A DNA stretch of 64,000 nt from Hydrogeniiclostridium mannosilyticum (GTDB lineage: Bacteria > Bacillota > Clostridia > Oscillospirales > Acutalibacteraceae), in contig NZ_QLYR01000006.1 in the NCBI RefSeq assembly GCF_003268275.1, positions 1 through 64,000 on the forward strand, in the 5' to 3' direction. Below, in pieces: positions 27,244 through 36,673 of this stretch; position 1 is the first letter of the stretch, and each line of letters begins with the position of its first letter. Under the pieces are notes generated by a model that searched no databases, was not told the DNA's origin, and worked only from the letters and a program-made list of their open reading frames with translations. Both the position numbers and the translations under genes were made by a program.

Positions 27244-27630
27244 CTACTCGATTCTCGACACCAGCTGGCAATACACATAGACGTTCTGGATTTTTTTCGC
27301 TTCATTTCCCTTGTCCGTTACAATAACCGGCTGTGTCTCCGACTTTGTGGTATACAGCTTGAACACCAGTCCATCCTGCCCCACGCGCATATCGCGCACC
27401 CGTTTGTGTGTAAATTCCCGCTTTTCAATCCGGAGATAATCATAGATTACATCCTCCAAGTCGAGGTTTGAGAAGCACTGCAGGATATCCTCCTGCTGAT
27501 GAACCTCCATAATCGCCTTGGCCTCCTCAAAGGTTACATCCGTACAGCGGAACACCCCCTTGTTCATGACAGACATCATCGAGGTATTGTCCAGCAGCAG
27601 CAACGGGTCAATCGATGTCATTGCGCTCAA
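27244..27630 (-). CDS. Hypothetical protein, possibly DUF1874/YddF-like
   Basis: A 128-residue soluble protein with no signal peptide. Its N-terminal half (LLDNTSMMSVMNKGVFRCTD then VTFEEAKAIM) loosely recalls the small YddF/STIV-B116 family, in which a 'LLNTS' strand is followed by a Thr/Glu-Glu-Ala helix. The rest does not settle it. No recognisable catalytic residues. A terminator follows in its direction. A 258-base gap of AT-rich sequence separates it from the MATE gene. Confidence 0.6.
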   Translation of the reverse strand: MSAMTSIDPLLLLDNTSMMSVMNKGVFRCTDVTFEEAKAIMEVHQQEDILQCFSNLDLEDVIYDYLRIEKREFTHKRVRDMRVGQDGLVFKLYTTKSETQPVIVTDKGNEAKKIQNVYVYCQLVSRIE

Positions 27631-27888
27631 CTCCTTCCAAAATCTTTCCCGGTCCCCGCTCTGCCGGCGGCAGGCCCGGAAGACAGCGGATTTTCCCTCA
27701 TTTAAGGGGAAGACCTCTCCACTATGTCCAGTATAAACGGAAGGCGCCTAATTGTCAATTCATAACAAAAATATAAATAATCCTGTTTTATTTTTAGCGT
27801 CAACACCGGCGGCCGGGAATCCTTTAAACCCACCGGCCGGTCAGGCCTCCTGTTCTATTTCCGCCTGAATACAGGTCAAGCCCTGATC

Positions 27889-29250
27889 CTACTGCGGCTG
27901 TGCGGCCTCCCGCCTTTTCTTAACGTACAGGAAAATCAGGAAGCATGTCAGGTGACAGACAAAAGTAATTATCCATGTAATGGGGTAGGAAAGGTACAGG
28001 CAGTACAGCGTGCGGTCTACAGCGAAGATGGTGAATATCCACAAAATCCGCAGCCCGCAGGCGCCTGCCAGAGAAACAACCGTTGGGATGATGGATGAGC
28101 CCAGGCCGCGCATGGAGCCGCAGGCAACATCCATCATGCCGCAGAGAAAATATGTGGCACAGACCACCTCCAAGCGGCCCACGCCATATTGAATGACCGC
28201 CGGGTCGGAGGAATAAATACCGAGCAGCTGACGGCTCAGCAGGATGGCCAGGCTGCTCAGGGCGGCGCCCACCACTACCACGGCCCCCAAGCAGCGGACC
28301 AGCACCGGTACCACGCGGTTCAGCTTCTTCGCCCCCACATTCTGGCTGGTAAAGCTCAGCGAGGCCTGGTACAGGGCGTTCATAGAGGTATAGACGAAGC
28401 CCTCAATATTACCCGCGGCGGTATTGCCGGCCATCGCAACCGAACCAAAGGAATTGATGGAGGATTGAATCAGGACGTTGGAAACCGAAAAGACAGCGCC
28501 CTGAATCCCGGCGGGCAGGCCTACCTGAACAATCTGAAGCAGCTTATCCTTTTTCACACAGAGCTGCTTCAGGTGCAGCTGGTAGGCCCCGTTGCTGCGA
28601 ACCAGGCAGACGACCACCAGCGCGGCGGAAACACACTGAGAAATAATCGTTGCCAGCGCCACACCCGCAACCCCCATATGAAAGACAATGACAAAAAATA
28701 AATTGAGAACTACATTAATAACGCCGGCAATCAGCAAAAAAATCAGCGGGCGCTGGGTGTCCCCCACCGCACGCAGAATCGCCGCGCCGAAATTATAAAT
28801 CATCAGCGCAGGCATACCGACGAAGATGATGCGCATGTACAGCACCGCTTGGTCCAGCACATCCTCCGGCGTGCCCATCAGCTCCAGCAGCGGCGCCGCC
28901 AGAATAACGCCGATAAAAATCAGAACAACGCCGCAAACGGCGCTGAGCAGCATGGAGGTGTGCACTACCTCGTGTACATTTTTCCAATCCTGAGCGCCGT
29001 AGTACCGGGCCACCATGATGCTGGTGCCGATGGAAAGGCCCATAAACACATTGATGATAAGATTGTTCAATGAACCGGTCGACCCCACCGCCGCCAGTGC
29101 GTCGCTGCCGGTAAATTGGCCCACCACCACAATGTCCGCCGCATTGAAGAGCAGCTGCAAAATACCGGACAGCATCAATGGAACAGAAAAGAGTAAGATT
29201 TTCCCCAGCAGTGGCCCGTTGCACATGTCAATTTCATAGGATCGTTTCAC
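27889..29250 (-). CDS. MATE-family multidrug/cation exporter
   Basis: A 453-residue integral membrane protein with about twelve helices in two related halves, typical of the NorM/DinF-type MATE family that exports drugs or metabolites in exchange for Na+ or H+. Visible hallmarks are PLMLSGILQLLFNAADIVVVGQF (described in part), GLSIGTSIMVARYYGAQD and the mid-protein GLPAGIQGAVFSVSNV that starts the second half. The GTG start at 29250 has only a weak ribosome-binding site; the residues MCNGPLLGKI at 29226 offer an alternative. It is a single gene with no regulator alongside. Confidence 0.93.
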   Translation of the reverse strand: MKRSYEIDMCNGPLLGKILLFSVPLMLSGILQLLFNAADIVVVGQFTGSDALAAVGSTGSLNNLIINVFMGLSIGTSIMVARYYGAQDWKNVHEVVHTSMLLSAVCGVVLIFIGVILAAPLLELMGTPEDVLDQAVLYMRIIFVGMPALMIYNFGAAILRAVGDTQRPLIFLLIAGVINVVLNLFFVIVFHMGVAGVALATIISQCVSAALVVVCLVRSNGAYQLHLKQLCVKKDKLLQIVQVGLPAGIQGAVFSVSNVLIQSSINSFGSVAMAGNTAAGNIEGFVYTSMNALYQASLSFTSQNVGAKKLNRVVPVLVRCLGAVVVVGAALSSLAILLSRQLLGIYSSDPAVIQYGVGRLEVVCATYFLCGMMDVACGSMRGLGSSIIPTVVSLAGACGLRILWIFTIFAVDRTLYCLYLSYPITWIITFVCHLTCFLIFLYVKKRREAAQPQ

Positions 29251-29466
29251 GATAGCTCAACCCAACCCCTTCTTCATACGTTGTCGTAACGGCTTACCGG
29301 TCCCGGGGGCCGCTGTTGAGGGAAAAACCACCCGGTCCAAACGCTACTATTTTAATCTCTTTACAAAAAAATTACAAGCCCCGCGGGCCCTTTTTCACAC
29401 AGCCCGCCCGGCACACCCCGAATATTTTTCCTTATACGCCGCACACTACCGGCGGGGGTGATACCG

Positions 29467-29664
29467 TTGCAATATGAACATCTGCATGCACTGCTTGAAA
29501 ACAGCCGCAGTAGCCGGGCTTACTTTTTATCTCTGCCAGTGCCCGCGCAGCTGGAGCTGCACGGGCAAAACAGTTTTATCCACTCCGCGGAGGAGCTGCG
29601 CCGCCGGGCCGAGCTTCTTGAACGCCACCACCGGCAGCTCCGGATCGGCGGCTATGAAAAATGA
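29467..29664 (+). CDS. Small conserved clostridial-type protein, unknown function
   Basis: A 65-residue protein. The pattern 'SRAYFLSLP...F...AEELRRRAELL' (SRSSRAYFLSLPVPAQLELH, then SFIHSAEELRRRAELLERHH) recalls short clostridial proteins in which a helix ends in SLP and a Ser-Glu-Glu-Leu helix follows. The function is unknown. TTG 29467 has GGGGGTG six bases upstream; GTG 29458 is an alternative start. A terminator follows at once. Confidence 0.55.
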   Translation: MQYEHLHALLENSRSSRAYFLSLPVPAQLELHGQNSFIHSAEELRRRAELLERHHRQLRIGGYEK

Positions 29665-29695
29665 CCCGCGCGCCGGCTTCCTCAGCCTCGGTCCA

Positions 29696-29727
29696 TAAAA
29701 AGGCGCCCAGAAGAGCGCCTTTTTATG
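29696..29727. terminator. Strong bidirectional terminator
   Basis: AAAAAGGCGC and GCGCCTTTTT, around a CCAGAAGA loop, form a compact stem with U-runs in both directions. It lies 32 bases past the 65-residue gene. Confidence 0.85.
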
Positions 29728-29837
29728 GGCTTTCACATGATTTCAAGCGTTGCCGCACGGCTTGCGGCGCTTTTTTGCAGCCCAGAGCCAACACCGGGAA
29801 GGCCGCCCGGGTTTTCCACAAAAGAATGCTGTTTCAG

Positions 29838-29866
29838 TTGAAAAAAAAGGCCGCGGCTGATATAAT
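29838..29866 (+). promoter_or_regulatory. Promoter of metG
   Basis: TTGAAA (29838-29843) and TATAAT (29861-29866) are 17 bases apart. The predicted transcription start, near 29873, gives a leader of about 58 bases before the methionyl-tRNA synthetase gene. Confidence 0.85.
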
Positions 29867-29882
29867 AAGTAAAGTTCCCCCC

Positions 29883-29906
29883 TTACGCCCAAGCGCTTGG
29901 GTGTAA
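29883..29906 (+). promoter_or_regulatory. 24-bp dyad in the metG leader
   Basis: The sequence around the core CCCAAGCGCTTGGG is symmetric over 24 bases. Its only mismatch pair would be a G-U pair in RNA. It starts about ten bases after the predicted transcription start. It could be an operator just downstream of the promoter or a leader hairpin ahead of the ribosome-binding site. Confidence 0.55.
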
Positions 29907-29930
29907 AAAAGAAGAAAAGAGAAGGCGAGG

Positions 29931-31883
29931 ATGAACATGGAACGGAAAACCTTTTACATCACAACCCCGATTTACTATCCATCGGGCAACGCACACATCG
30001 GGCACACCTACTGCACTGTGGCGAGCGACGCCATTGCCCGGTACAAGCGAATGCAGGGGTACGACGTCATGTTCCTGACCGGCACCGATGAACACGGCCA
30101 AAAGATTGAGCTCAAGGCCAAGGAGGCCGGCGTCACGCCGAAGGAATATGTTGATAAAATTGTGGCGGGCTTTCAGGACCTATGGAAGCTGATGAATATC
30201 AGCAACGACCGCTTTATCCGCACGACGGACGGCTACCATGTCAAGGCCGTGCAGCAGATTTTCCGCGCGCTTTATGACCGCGGCGACATCTACAAGGGCA
30301 AATATGAGGGCTGGTACTGTACGCCGTGCGAGTCCTTCTGGACAGAGACCCAGCTCAAGGATGGGAAATGCCCGGACTGCGGGCGCGAGGTCAAGCGTGC
30401 CGAGGAAGAGGCCTATTTCTTCCGCCTCTCCAAATACAGCAGCCGGCTGCTCAAGCTCTATGAGGACAGGCCCGAGTTTATTCAGCCCGAAAGCCGCAAA
30501 AACGAGATGATTAACTTCATTAAGCAGGGGCTCGACGACTTATGCGTCTCCCGCACCAGCTTTACCTGGGGCATCCCGGTGGACTTTGACCCCAAGCATG
30601 TGGTCTATGTCTGGGTCGATGCACTGACGAACTATATCACCGCCATGGGCTACGGCTCGGACGACGACTCCGATTACCGCAAATACTGGCCGGCGGACGT
30701 GCATTTTGTCGGCAAGGAAATCGTGCGTTTCCACACCATCATCTGGCCTGCCATGCTGATGGCGCTGGAGCTGCCGCTGCCGAAGCAGGTCTACGGGCAC
30801 GGTTGGCTGCTGTTTGGGGACGGCACCAAGATGAGCAAGAGCAAGGGTAACGTAGTGGACCCCAATGTGCTGTGCCAGCGCTACGGCGTGGATGCCATCC
30901 GCTATTTTCTGCTGCGCGAGATCCCATTTGGGGCGGACGGCGTCTTCACCAACGAAGCGCTTATTGCACGCATCAACGCCGACCTGGCGAACGACTTAGG
31001 CAACCTGCTCTCGCGCACCACCGCCATGGTGCAGAAATACTTCGGCGGCGTCATTCCCGCCGGGCACGAGGCGGATCCCATCGACAGCGAGCTCATTGGG
31101 CTGGCGGCCTCCCTGCGCGAACGCTGCGACAGGGCCATTGATTCCTACCAGTTCTCGGCGGCTCTGGCCGAGATTTGGAAGGTCATTGCCCGCAGCAATA
31201 AATATATTGATGAGACCATGCCCTGGGTGCTGGGCAAGGATGAAGCCAAGAAGGCCCGTCTCGCGGCGGTGATGTACAACCTGTGCGAGGTGCTGCGCAT
31301 CGTCTCCATCCTCATTACCCCCTTCATGCCCGAAACCTCCCCAAAAATCCAGGCTCAGCTTGGCCTCACGGCTGCTGAAACCACCTATGCTTCCAGCAGC
31401 GAATGGGGCACCCTGCGCAGCGACGCCGTTATCAGCAAGGGCGAAACGCTCTTCCCCCGCATCGATGTGGAGAAGGAAATCGAGGCGCTCAACGCGCTGA
31501 TCCCCAACCCGGCGGCTCAGGAGGCAAAGCCCGCCTCCCCGCAAAAGGTTGAGGGGCTGGCACAGATCGGCATCGGCGACTTTGCCAAGGTGGAGCTGCG
31601 CGTCGCCGAGGTCACCGCCTGCGAACCGATTAAGCGCGCGAAAAAGCTGCTGAAGCTGACGCTCAATGACGGCGAGGGTGAGCGGACCGTGGCCTCCGGG
31701 ATTGCAAAATGGTACAAGCCCGAGGACCTCGTCGGCCGTCATATCATTCTGGTGGCAAACCTCAAGCCGGCTGTGTTGTGCGGCGTCGAGAGCCAGGGCA
31801 TGATTCTAGCGGCGGATGCCGCGGAGGATGACGTACGCGTTATCTTTGTGGACGATATTCCCGCCGGGGCATCCATCCACTGA
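29931..31883 (+). CDS. metG: Methionyl-tRNA synthetase
   Basis: It charges tRNA-Met in the cytoplasm. The 650-residue class I enzyme has the HIGH motif as PSGNAHIGHTYC, the zinc-knuckle pairs CTPCESFW and CPDCGREV, and the KMSKS loop GTKMSKSKGNVV. A C-terminal tRNA-binding EMAP-II/OB domain (about 540-650) begins FAKVELRVAEVTACEPI. This matches the Firmicute MetG with an appended dimerisation domain. Two ATGs (29931, 29937) are plausible, with AAGG or GAGG upstream. No T-box leader was seen; the leader instead holds a dyad. Confidence 0.97.
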   Translation: MNMERKTFYITTPIYYPSGNAHIGHTYCTVASDAIARYKRMQGYDVMFLTGTDEHGQKIELKAKEAGVTPKEYVDKIVAGFQDLWKLMNISNDRFIRTTDGYHVKAVQQIFRALYDRGDIYKGKYEGWYCTPCESFWTETQLKDGKCPDCGREVKRAEEEAYFFRLSKYSSRLLKLYEDRPEFIQPESRKNEMINFIKQGLDDLCVSRTSFTWGIPVDFDPKHVVYVWVDALTNYITAMGYGSDDDSDYRKYWPADVHFVGKEIVRFHTIIWPAMLMALELPLPKQVYGHGWLLFGDGTKMSKSKGNVVDPNVLCQRYGVDAIRYFLLREIPFGADGVFTNEALIARINADLANDLGNLLSRTTAMVQKYFGGVIPAGHEADPIDSELIGLAASLRERCDRAIDSYQFSAALAEIWKVIARSNKYIDETMPWVLGKDEAKKARLAAVMYNLCEVLRIVSILITPFMPETSPKIQAQLGLTAAETTYASSSEWGTLRSDAVISKGETLFPRIDVEKEIEALNALIPNPAAQEAKPASPQKVEGLAQIGIGDFAKVELRVAEVTACEPIKRAKKLLKLTLNDGEGERTVASGIAKWYKPEDLVGRHIILVANLKPAVLCGVESQGMILAADAAEDDVRVIFVDDIPAGASIH

Positions 31884-31943
31884 CCTGCAGCCGGGCCTGC
31901 CGCGCCGGAAACACGCGGCATAAAACCATTATATTGTCCGTAA

Positions 31944-31979
31944 ACCGCATCCCGGGGCCCGCCCCTGGATGCGGTTTTT
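31944..31979 (+). terminator. Terminator of metG
   Basis: AAACCGCATCC and GGATGCGGTTTTT are the arms, with a GC-rich loop. The stem lies about 60 bases after the metG stop and ends in a T-run. Confidence 0.8.
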
Positions 31980-32228
31980 ATGTGCGGTCGCGGCGGCCTG
32001 TACGGTAAAGCCCGCCGTGCAACCTCATTTATGCGCCCTGGAGATACCGGGGCATTGTTTTACCCGGGCATGAACGCAGCAGCGCCGCGTTCTATCAAAG
32101 CCCTTCCGCAGCGGGAGGCGCCGTCCCCTCAGCAGCAAGCAGGCCCCCGGTTGTCACCAGGAGCCTGCTTTATATGAGAGACTATTTATATTTTGCTTAG
32201 CAAAATGCCCTGCCGGCCAGGCTTATCT
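31980..32228. other. Spacer between metG and the phosphoesterase gene
   Basis: No convincing gene. A stem near 32137-32172 (AAGCAGG with CCTGCTT, long loop) may be the minus-strand terminator of the wall-anchored phosphoesterase. Nothing else was noticed. Confidence 0.4.
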
Positions 32229-34862
32229 TCAACGGCCCTCGGCATTTCTTCTGCGCAGTGCGGCCAAAGTCAGCACAGCAACGGCCGCGGCGCTCAGAAT
32301 CACCGCCACAGAGGCCCATGAGAAGCCTTCGCCGGTCTGCGGCGCATTGATATTCGGCTCACCGCCGCCGGGCCTGCTGTCATCCGGCGTGCTGCTTGCG
32401 CCGCCGTTGCCGTCTGGAATGCTGCCGTTATCCCCGGGCTTCTCAGCGAGCCCCGCAATCGCGGACTCAAGCCTTTCCCGGGCAAGGTTCACCTCCGCCT
32501 GCAGCGCATCCCCGGCAAGACCGGCGGCGGCCTCAAGCTCCCGGCGCAGGACGTCAACGGTTTCATCCGTATAGCGGCTGCTGTCCCCGAGCTTCTTTTC
32601 CGCCTCCGCAATCGCGGCGTTCAGCCCGGTACGGTCGGACAGACGCCATTCGGAGGAAATTACGGTGTCGTTATCCGCGGGGTAGTTGGCGTCCTCACCC
32701 ATAGAAGCCACTACACCAGCCAGCCAGGTGTTGATCTGGCCCTTGAGGGCAGCTGTCAGCAGGCCCTCGGTGGCCTCCGTGCCCTCCTCCGGGTCAGCCG
32801 GGGTCCCGTTAATTAAGCTGTCCAGCAGGGCGCCGATGTCCAACTCAAAATATTTTTTTAGTGCGTTAAGAAAATCCGCTACACTGTAGCCCACCTCGGG
32901 ATTAGAGCCCTCCGGCATGCTGTAGATGGTCTCGCCGCTTGAGCTGTCGGACGGCCACTTGGCGCCCAGAACGCCGAGCGCAATGGAAAGTGCGTTTTCC
33001 CCGCTTTTATCCAGCGGACGGACAAGCGGCGTACGGCCGCCGGCGGCAACAAACTCCTTCGTGGTGTTGTTCCAAGCGGTCGCGCCGAGAACGTCCTCCA
33101 GCGGCAGGTTGGCAAGCGCCTGGTTTGCCACATCCGCCACGTCCGCGATGACGGCCTGGAGGATCGCCTCCAGCAGCTCGCCGTTCTCAATTTTTTTCGT
33201 GGCGGCAGCCACCCATTCGGGCTGATCGCCGCTGTCCGCGCCAGCCAGGTGGCTTTGATAAATGTAGTTTGCATAATCCAGCAGGGATTTGTCCTCTGCT
33301 ACAGGAATGGCGGTAAGGCCGGACACCAGCTTTTCAACAACGGCATCCAGCAGCGCCGGGTTGGCCAAGACCTCGTTGTCGATCTTCTCCAGCAGCACAT
33401 TGAGGGTCTGCTTGAGCGCGGAAGACGGAATGACCACGTTGAGGTTGAGGATCGAAAGCTTTTGCTTGACTACGATGCCGCCCTCGTCGGTGTCGTAATA
33501 AAGCGCCTCGCCGCTGTCCGCACCCGGCAGTAAAAGCGGCAGACCGGCGTCGACCAGCTTCTCCACCGTGATATTGCCGATGGGAAGGCTGTCGCCGAGC
33601 AGGTCGTTGAGCAGGCCCTCCAGCGCCACCTTAATGCCGCCGGACTGAGCAATCTGCCGGTAATAGCCATTCAGAAAGCCGTTGACAGTGGTGGACAGCA
33701 TGTCGTTGCTGAAGCCGTGCTGCTGGCCATAGGCGGTGACATCCTCAATGGTCTGCTCCCGGCCGGTGACGGGGTTGGTGAAGGTGATGGGGCCGAGGTG
33801 TGTCTTTGTCTCCACAGCAAGCTGCTCCTGGACCATACCGCCGTCATAGCTGCGGCTAATGGTCACAAAACGCATAGGAGAGGGGTAGGTGACGACCGAG
33901 CCGGTTTCAATGTCATAGAGCGTACTGCCCGCTTCGGTGGTCATAGCGGCAATATCGTTGGCATGCATATGCCCGGTAAAAACATAACTCATGCCCGCGT
34001 CGGCAAACGCCGTGCTCAGGCGTTCATAGTCATTGACCAGGTACATGGGCAGCAGCTCCGGCTCCATGGTGAAGTGGGGGATGTAGCCGTGGTGCTGCAG
34101 GCCGATAACCGTGTCGCCGCGGGATTTAGCGGCAGCGATCTGCTCCAGAATCCATTTTTCCAGGTCCGCGCTGACAGCGCCGCTGGTCTCATGCTCGTCC
34201 AGGCCGCTGTCGGTATTATCCGCGCTGTAACGGGCCGAATCAATGGCGATCACCGTGTAGCCCTCTGCCGGGCGGGCAGCATAGGAGAGGCCGCCCGCTT
34301 CCTTTCCCTCCGGCGGGGTATAGGCGGCGATGATGCTCTCATCCCCATAGGTCACCTCGTTGTAAATCTCCTTAAAATCCTCCGGCTCCGTGCGCCCGGC
34401 AGGCGCCGCGGCGCCGTCCTCGGTGTTAAAGTTCATGGCGTTGGCGTTGCGCAGGTCGTGGTTGCCCGGTACAACATAAACCTTAAGGCCAGGAACGGCT
34501 TGCTTCAGGGCCTCCAGCCGCGCCGCGAGCGCTTCATGCCCCTCCTTTTCCCCGTCCTTGGTCAGGTCGCCGGAGATCATCAGCACATCGGGCTGATCGG
34601 CCCGGATAGTCTCCAGCATTTGTTCCAGAATCGCCGAGCTCTCGGTAAACATTTTCCGGTCGCTGTTCAGGTGCTCCGTGTAATCGGCGGTGTCCTTAAT
34701 CATATCCGGCGAGAGATAATGTGTGTCTGAAAGAACGGCGATTTTGAGCTCGTCCTTCTCTGCCGGCCCGGCGGCAAGCACCGGGTAAGCGGCACTGCCG
34801 ACCATCAGCATTGCCATCAATGCCGCGGCGGCCCTTTTCAGCCGCCCTTTTGCTTTTTTCAT
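32229..34862 (-). CDS. Wall-anchored calcineurin-like metallophosphoesterase
   Basis: A secreted 877-residue protein. The signal peptide (basic MKKAKGRLKRAA then a hydrophobic stretch to about residue 30) is followed by a metallophosphoesterase domain (about 38-330). All five motifs are visible: VLSDTHYLS, MISGDLTKDG, VVPGNHDLRN, GLQHHGYIP and FTGHMHANDIA. These bind two metals, so it should hydrolyse a phosphate ester outside the cell. The long middle part (about 330-740) is unassigned and a helical FIVAR-like segment lies around 775-815. A Gly/Pro-rich spacer leads to a sorting signal: NAPQTGE, a hydrophobic segment and RRRNAEGR. The motif APQTG is a variant of LPxTG. No sortase gene lies in the window. 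Confidence 0.88.
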   Translation of the reverse strand: MKKAKGRLKRAAAALMAMLMVGSAAYPVLAAGPAEKDELKIAVLSDTHYLSPDMIKDTADYTEHLNSDRKMFTESSAILEQMLETIRADQPDVLMISGDLTKDGEKEGHEALAARLEALKQAVPGLKVYVVPGNHDLRNANAMNFNTEDGAAAPAGRTEPEDFKEIYNEVTYGDESIIAAYTPPEGKEAGGLSYAARPAEGYTVIAIDSARYSADNTDSGLDEHETSGAVSADLEKWILEQIAAAKSRGDTVIGLQHHGYIPHFTMEPELLPMYLVNDYERLSTAFADAGMSYVFTGHMHANDIAAMTTEAGSTLYDIETGSVVTYPSPMRFVTISRSYDGGMVQEQLAVETKTHLGPITFTNPVTGREQTIEDVTAYGQQHGFSNDMLSTTVNGFLNGYYRQIAQSGGIKVALEGLLNDLLGDSLPIGNITVEKLVDAGLPLLLPGADSGEALYYDTDEGGIVVKQKLSILNLNVVIPSSALKQTLNVLLEKIDNEVLANPALLDAVVEKLVSGLTAIPVAEDKSLLDYANYIYQSHLAGADSGDQPEWVAAATKKIENGELLEAILQAVIADVADVANQALANLPLEDVLGATAWNNTTKEFVAAGGRTPLVRPLDKSGENALSIALGVLGAKWPSDSSSGETIYSMPEGSNPEVGYSVADFLNALKKYFELDIGALLDSLINGTPADPEEGTEATEGLLTAALKGQINTWLAGVVASMGEDANYPADNDTVISSEWRLSDRTGLNAAIAEAEKKLGDSSRYTDETVDVLRRELEAAAGLAGDALQAEVNLARERLESAIAGLAEKPGDNGSIPDGNGGASSTPDDSRPGGGEPNINAPQTGEGFSWASVAVILSAAAVAVLTLAALRRRNAEGR

Positions 34863-35218
34863 GGTTACTTTCTCCTTTTATTCAAATTCTACGGTTTTAT
34901 CGTACAAAATGAATGTAAGAGCCGAACCGGGTTTGCGAAAAATTTCCGTTAAACTTCCGTCCGCTGTTTTAAGCTTGTATAAACCCCCGGAGACACCGGG
35001 CCCGGGCCCAAAGCGGCAACAGTCCGGTGCGGGCGGCTTCCTGGCTGCCGCTGAGCTTGCCCGCAAAAGCGGCAAAATTTTGTAAAGGCAGCGTTTACGC
35101 CCGGTAAAGTGGAGCGCGGCCCATTTTTCTTCCCGGGGCTTCCTTTTTTTGAAGCTCTTCGTTATAATAGGGGAAAAGAAATTTCCCGCCGGCAGGCGGA
35201 GCTGGGGAGCTGAGTAAT
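34863..35218. promoter_or_regulatory. Divergent promoter region
   Basis: This 356-base gap separates the phosphoesterase (minus) from the maltose acetyltransferase (plus). TATAAT at 35163-35168 is a -10 candidate for the plus-strand gene, with a poor -35. On the minus strand, TAGAAT or TACGAT near 34885-34905 may serve the phosphoesterase. No dyad or RNA element was recognised. Confidence 0.4.
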
Positions 35219-35815
35219 ATGGAGGACCGAGTAAAAATTCCGATTGGCTGTTTGTTCAAGGCCTGCTATAACCCTGCGCTTGAAGCGGAAATCAGCCGCT
35301 GTAAGGATCAATGCCACCGCTACAACCAGCTGAGCCCCAACGACCGGGAGGCGCAGCGGGAAATTCTTGCGGCGCTGCTGGGCAAAATGGGGGAGGACGT
35401 TTTCATTACCCCGCCGTTCTGGTGCGACTACGGCTACCACATTACCGTAGGCGATCATTTTTATTCAAACCATAACCTCATCATTACGGACGGGGCAAGC
35501 GTGGTCTTTGGCGACCATGTTTTCATCGCGCCCAACTGCTGCTTTACAACCGCCGAGCACGCCATTGACCCTGCGCAGCGCAACGCGGGGCTGGAGGCCG
35601 CCAAACCGATTACCGTTGGAAACAGCGTCTGGATCGGCGCGGGGACAACCGTGCTCGCCGGGGTGTCCATCGGCGACAATACCGTGATTGGCGCGGGGAG
35701 CGTGGTTACAAAACCCATACCGGCCAACGTGGTCGCCGCCGGGGTTCCCTGCCGGGTGCTGCGGCCTGTCACGGAGCAGGACCGGTACCGCTACCCGCTT
35801 TACACAGGGGAATGA
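35219..35815 (+). CDS. Maltose/galactoside O-acetyltransferase family protein
   Basis: This 198-residue protein of the Maa/LacA type acetylates sugars using acetyl-CoA. An N-terminal Mac-like helical domain (about 10-65, NPALEAEISRCKDQCHRYNQ) precedes hexapeptide repeats of the left-handed helix (EDVFITPPFWCDYGYHITVG, NHNLIITDGASVVFGD, GNSVWIGAGTTVLAGVSIGD and GAGSVVTKPIPANVVAAGVP). The trimeric cytoplasmic fold is known for the family; the true substrate is often unclear and may be detoxification of non-metabolisable sugars. GGGGAG precedes the ATG. Confidence 0.9.
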   Translation: MEDRVKIPIGCLFKACYNPALEAEISRCKDQCHRYNQLSPNDREAQREILAALLGKMGEDVFITPPFWCDYGYHITVGDHFYSNHNLIITDGASVVFGDHVFIAPNCCFTTAEHAIDPAQRNAGLEAAKPITVGNSVWIGAGTTVLAGVSIGDNTVIGAGSVVTKPIPANVVAAGVPCRVLRPVTEQDRYRYPLYTGE

Positions 35816-35900
35816 CGGCGGTTTACGGCATGGGCAGAGAGCCGGCGTTTCGCCATTGCCGGGGTGCGGCCCCCTAAAAACCTATAGAAAGAGTGACGCC

Positions 35901-36332
35901 ATGAAATATCTTATTAAGCCTCTGACTGCTGTTCTTGTGCTGCTGTGCATATTTTCCGGCTGTTCCGGCGCGGCGGGGCTATCCGAAGCTGCCCCGCCAG
36001 CCTGGGACCTGGCCGGAACCGAGCCCACCTATGTGACGGCGTGGCCGGAAAACGAATACACCGCGCAGGTTACCAAGCCCGTCTGCGGGGAAATGGATTA
36101 TATCTATGATTGTTCAGAGGACGGGCGCTACGCGCTGTTCCTCAAGAATATAACCAGGGACGAGGCCGCCGCATATGTCCGGCAGCTGGAGGAAAAGGGG
36201 TATGCTCAAACCGCCGCCGCGGAAAATAAAACAGCCGTGGGGACGATGCTCAAAAGGGGCGGGACCACTCTGAGCATCTCTTATTCCGGCGAGGTATTCG
36301 CTATGCTCATCACGCTGGAGGGCAGCCGGTAG
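35901..36332 (+). CDS. Small lipoprotein of unknown function
   Basis: A 143-residue secreted lipoprotein. The signal peptide MKYLIKPLTAVLVLLCIFSG ends in a lipobox IFSGC, so Cys21 is the lipidated residue. The mature part is one compact alpha/beta domain (DYIYDCSEDGRYALFLKN, then a helix and a short strand SISYSGEVFAML). It resembles a DUF6591-type small periplasmic domain, but I cannot place it. A frame reaching 35688 exists; the first in-frame ATG that begins a signal peptide (35901) is chosen. The ribosome-binding site is weak (AGAAAGAG). Confidence 0.75.
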   Translation: MKYLIKPLTAVLVLLCIFSGCSGAAGLSEAAPPAWDLAGTEPTYVTAWPENEYTAQVTKPVCGEMDYIYDCSEDGRYALFLKNITRDEAAAYVRQLEEKGYAQTAAAENKTAVGTMLKRGGTTLSISYSGEVFAMLITLEGSR

Positions 36333-36455
36333 CTGTCTTGCCCGCCGCGCCCTAAAAACCGGGGCCGCGGTAAAATTAAAATGCCCGGCCTGTTTAAGGG
36401 CGGTCTGAAGCAGCGCGTTTCTGCTTCGGCCCTTGGGCCGCCAAAAAACGGCGCA

Positions 36456-36486
36456 GCAGCCCCCAAGCCGCAACGCCGTTTTGCTT
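36456..36486 (+). terminator. Terminator after the small lipoprotein gene
   Basis: ACGGCG and CGCCGT are the stem arms, with a 20-nt loop, followed by TTTGCTTTTTATT. It lies about 120 bases after the lipoprotein stop. The rest of the gap to 36673 holds no visible gene. Confidence 0.6.
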
Positions 36487-36673
36487 TTTATTGATTTGAT
36501 AGATGGAAATCTTGTTATAAGCCCTTGTATGGGGTTTAAATCAAGGCTTTGCGCATATTTTTTTGAGCGCCTTCTATTTTTTCTCCTCATTAAGCCGGGT
36601 TTGCTGCGTTGGGCGCCATTTTAATAGAACTAAGTAAGACTGTTGCTTGCCGGGAATAAATTGAAATTCTTCG

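Noticed and set aside
29867-29930. T-box or SAM riboswitch ahead of metG
   Set aside because: The leader is only about 58 bases and lacks the T-box sequence and the specifier-loop architecture.
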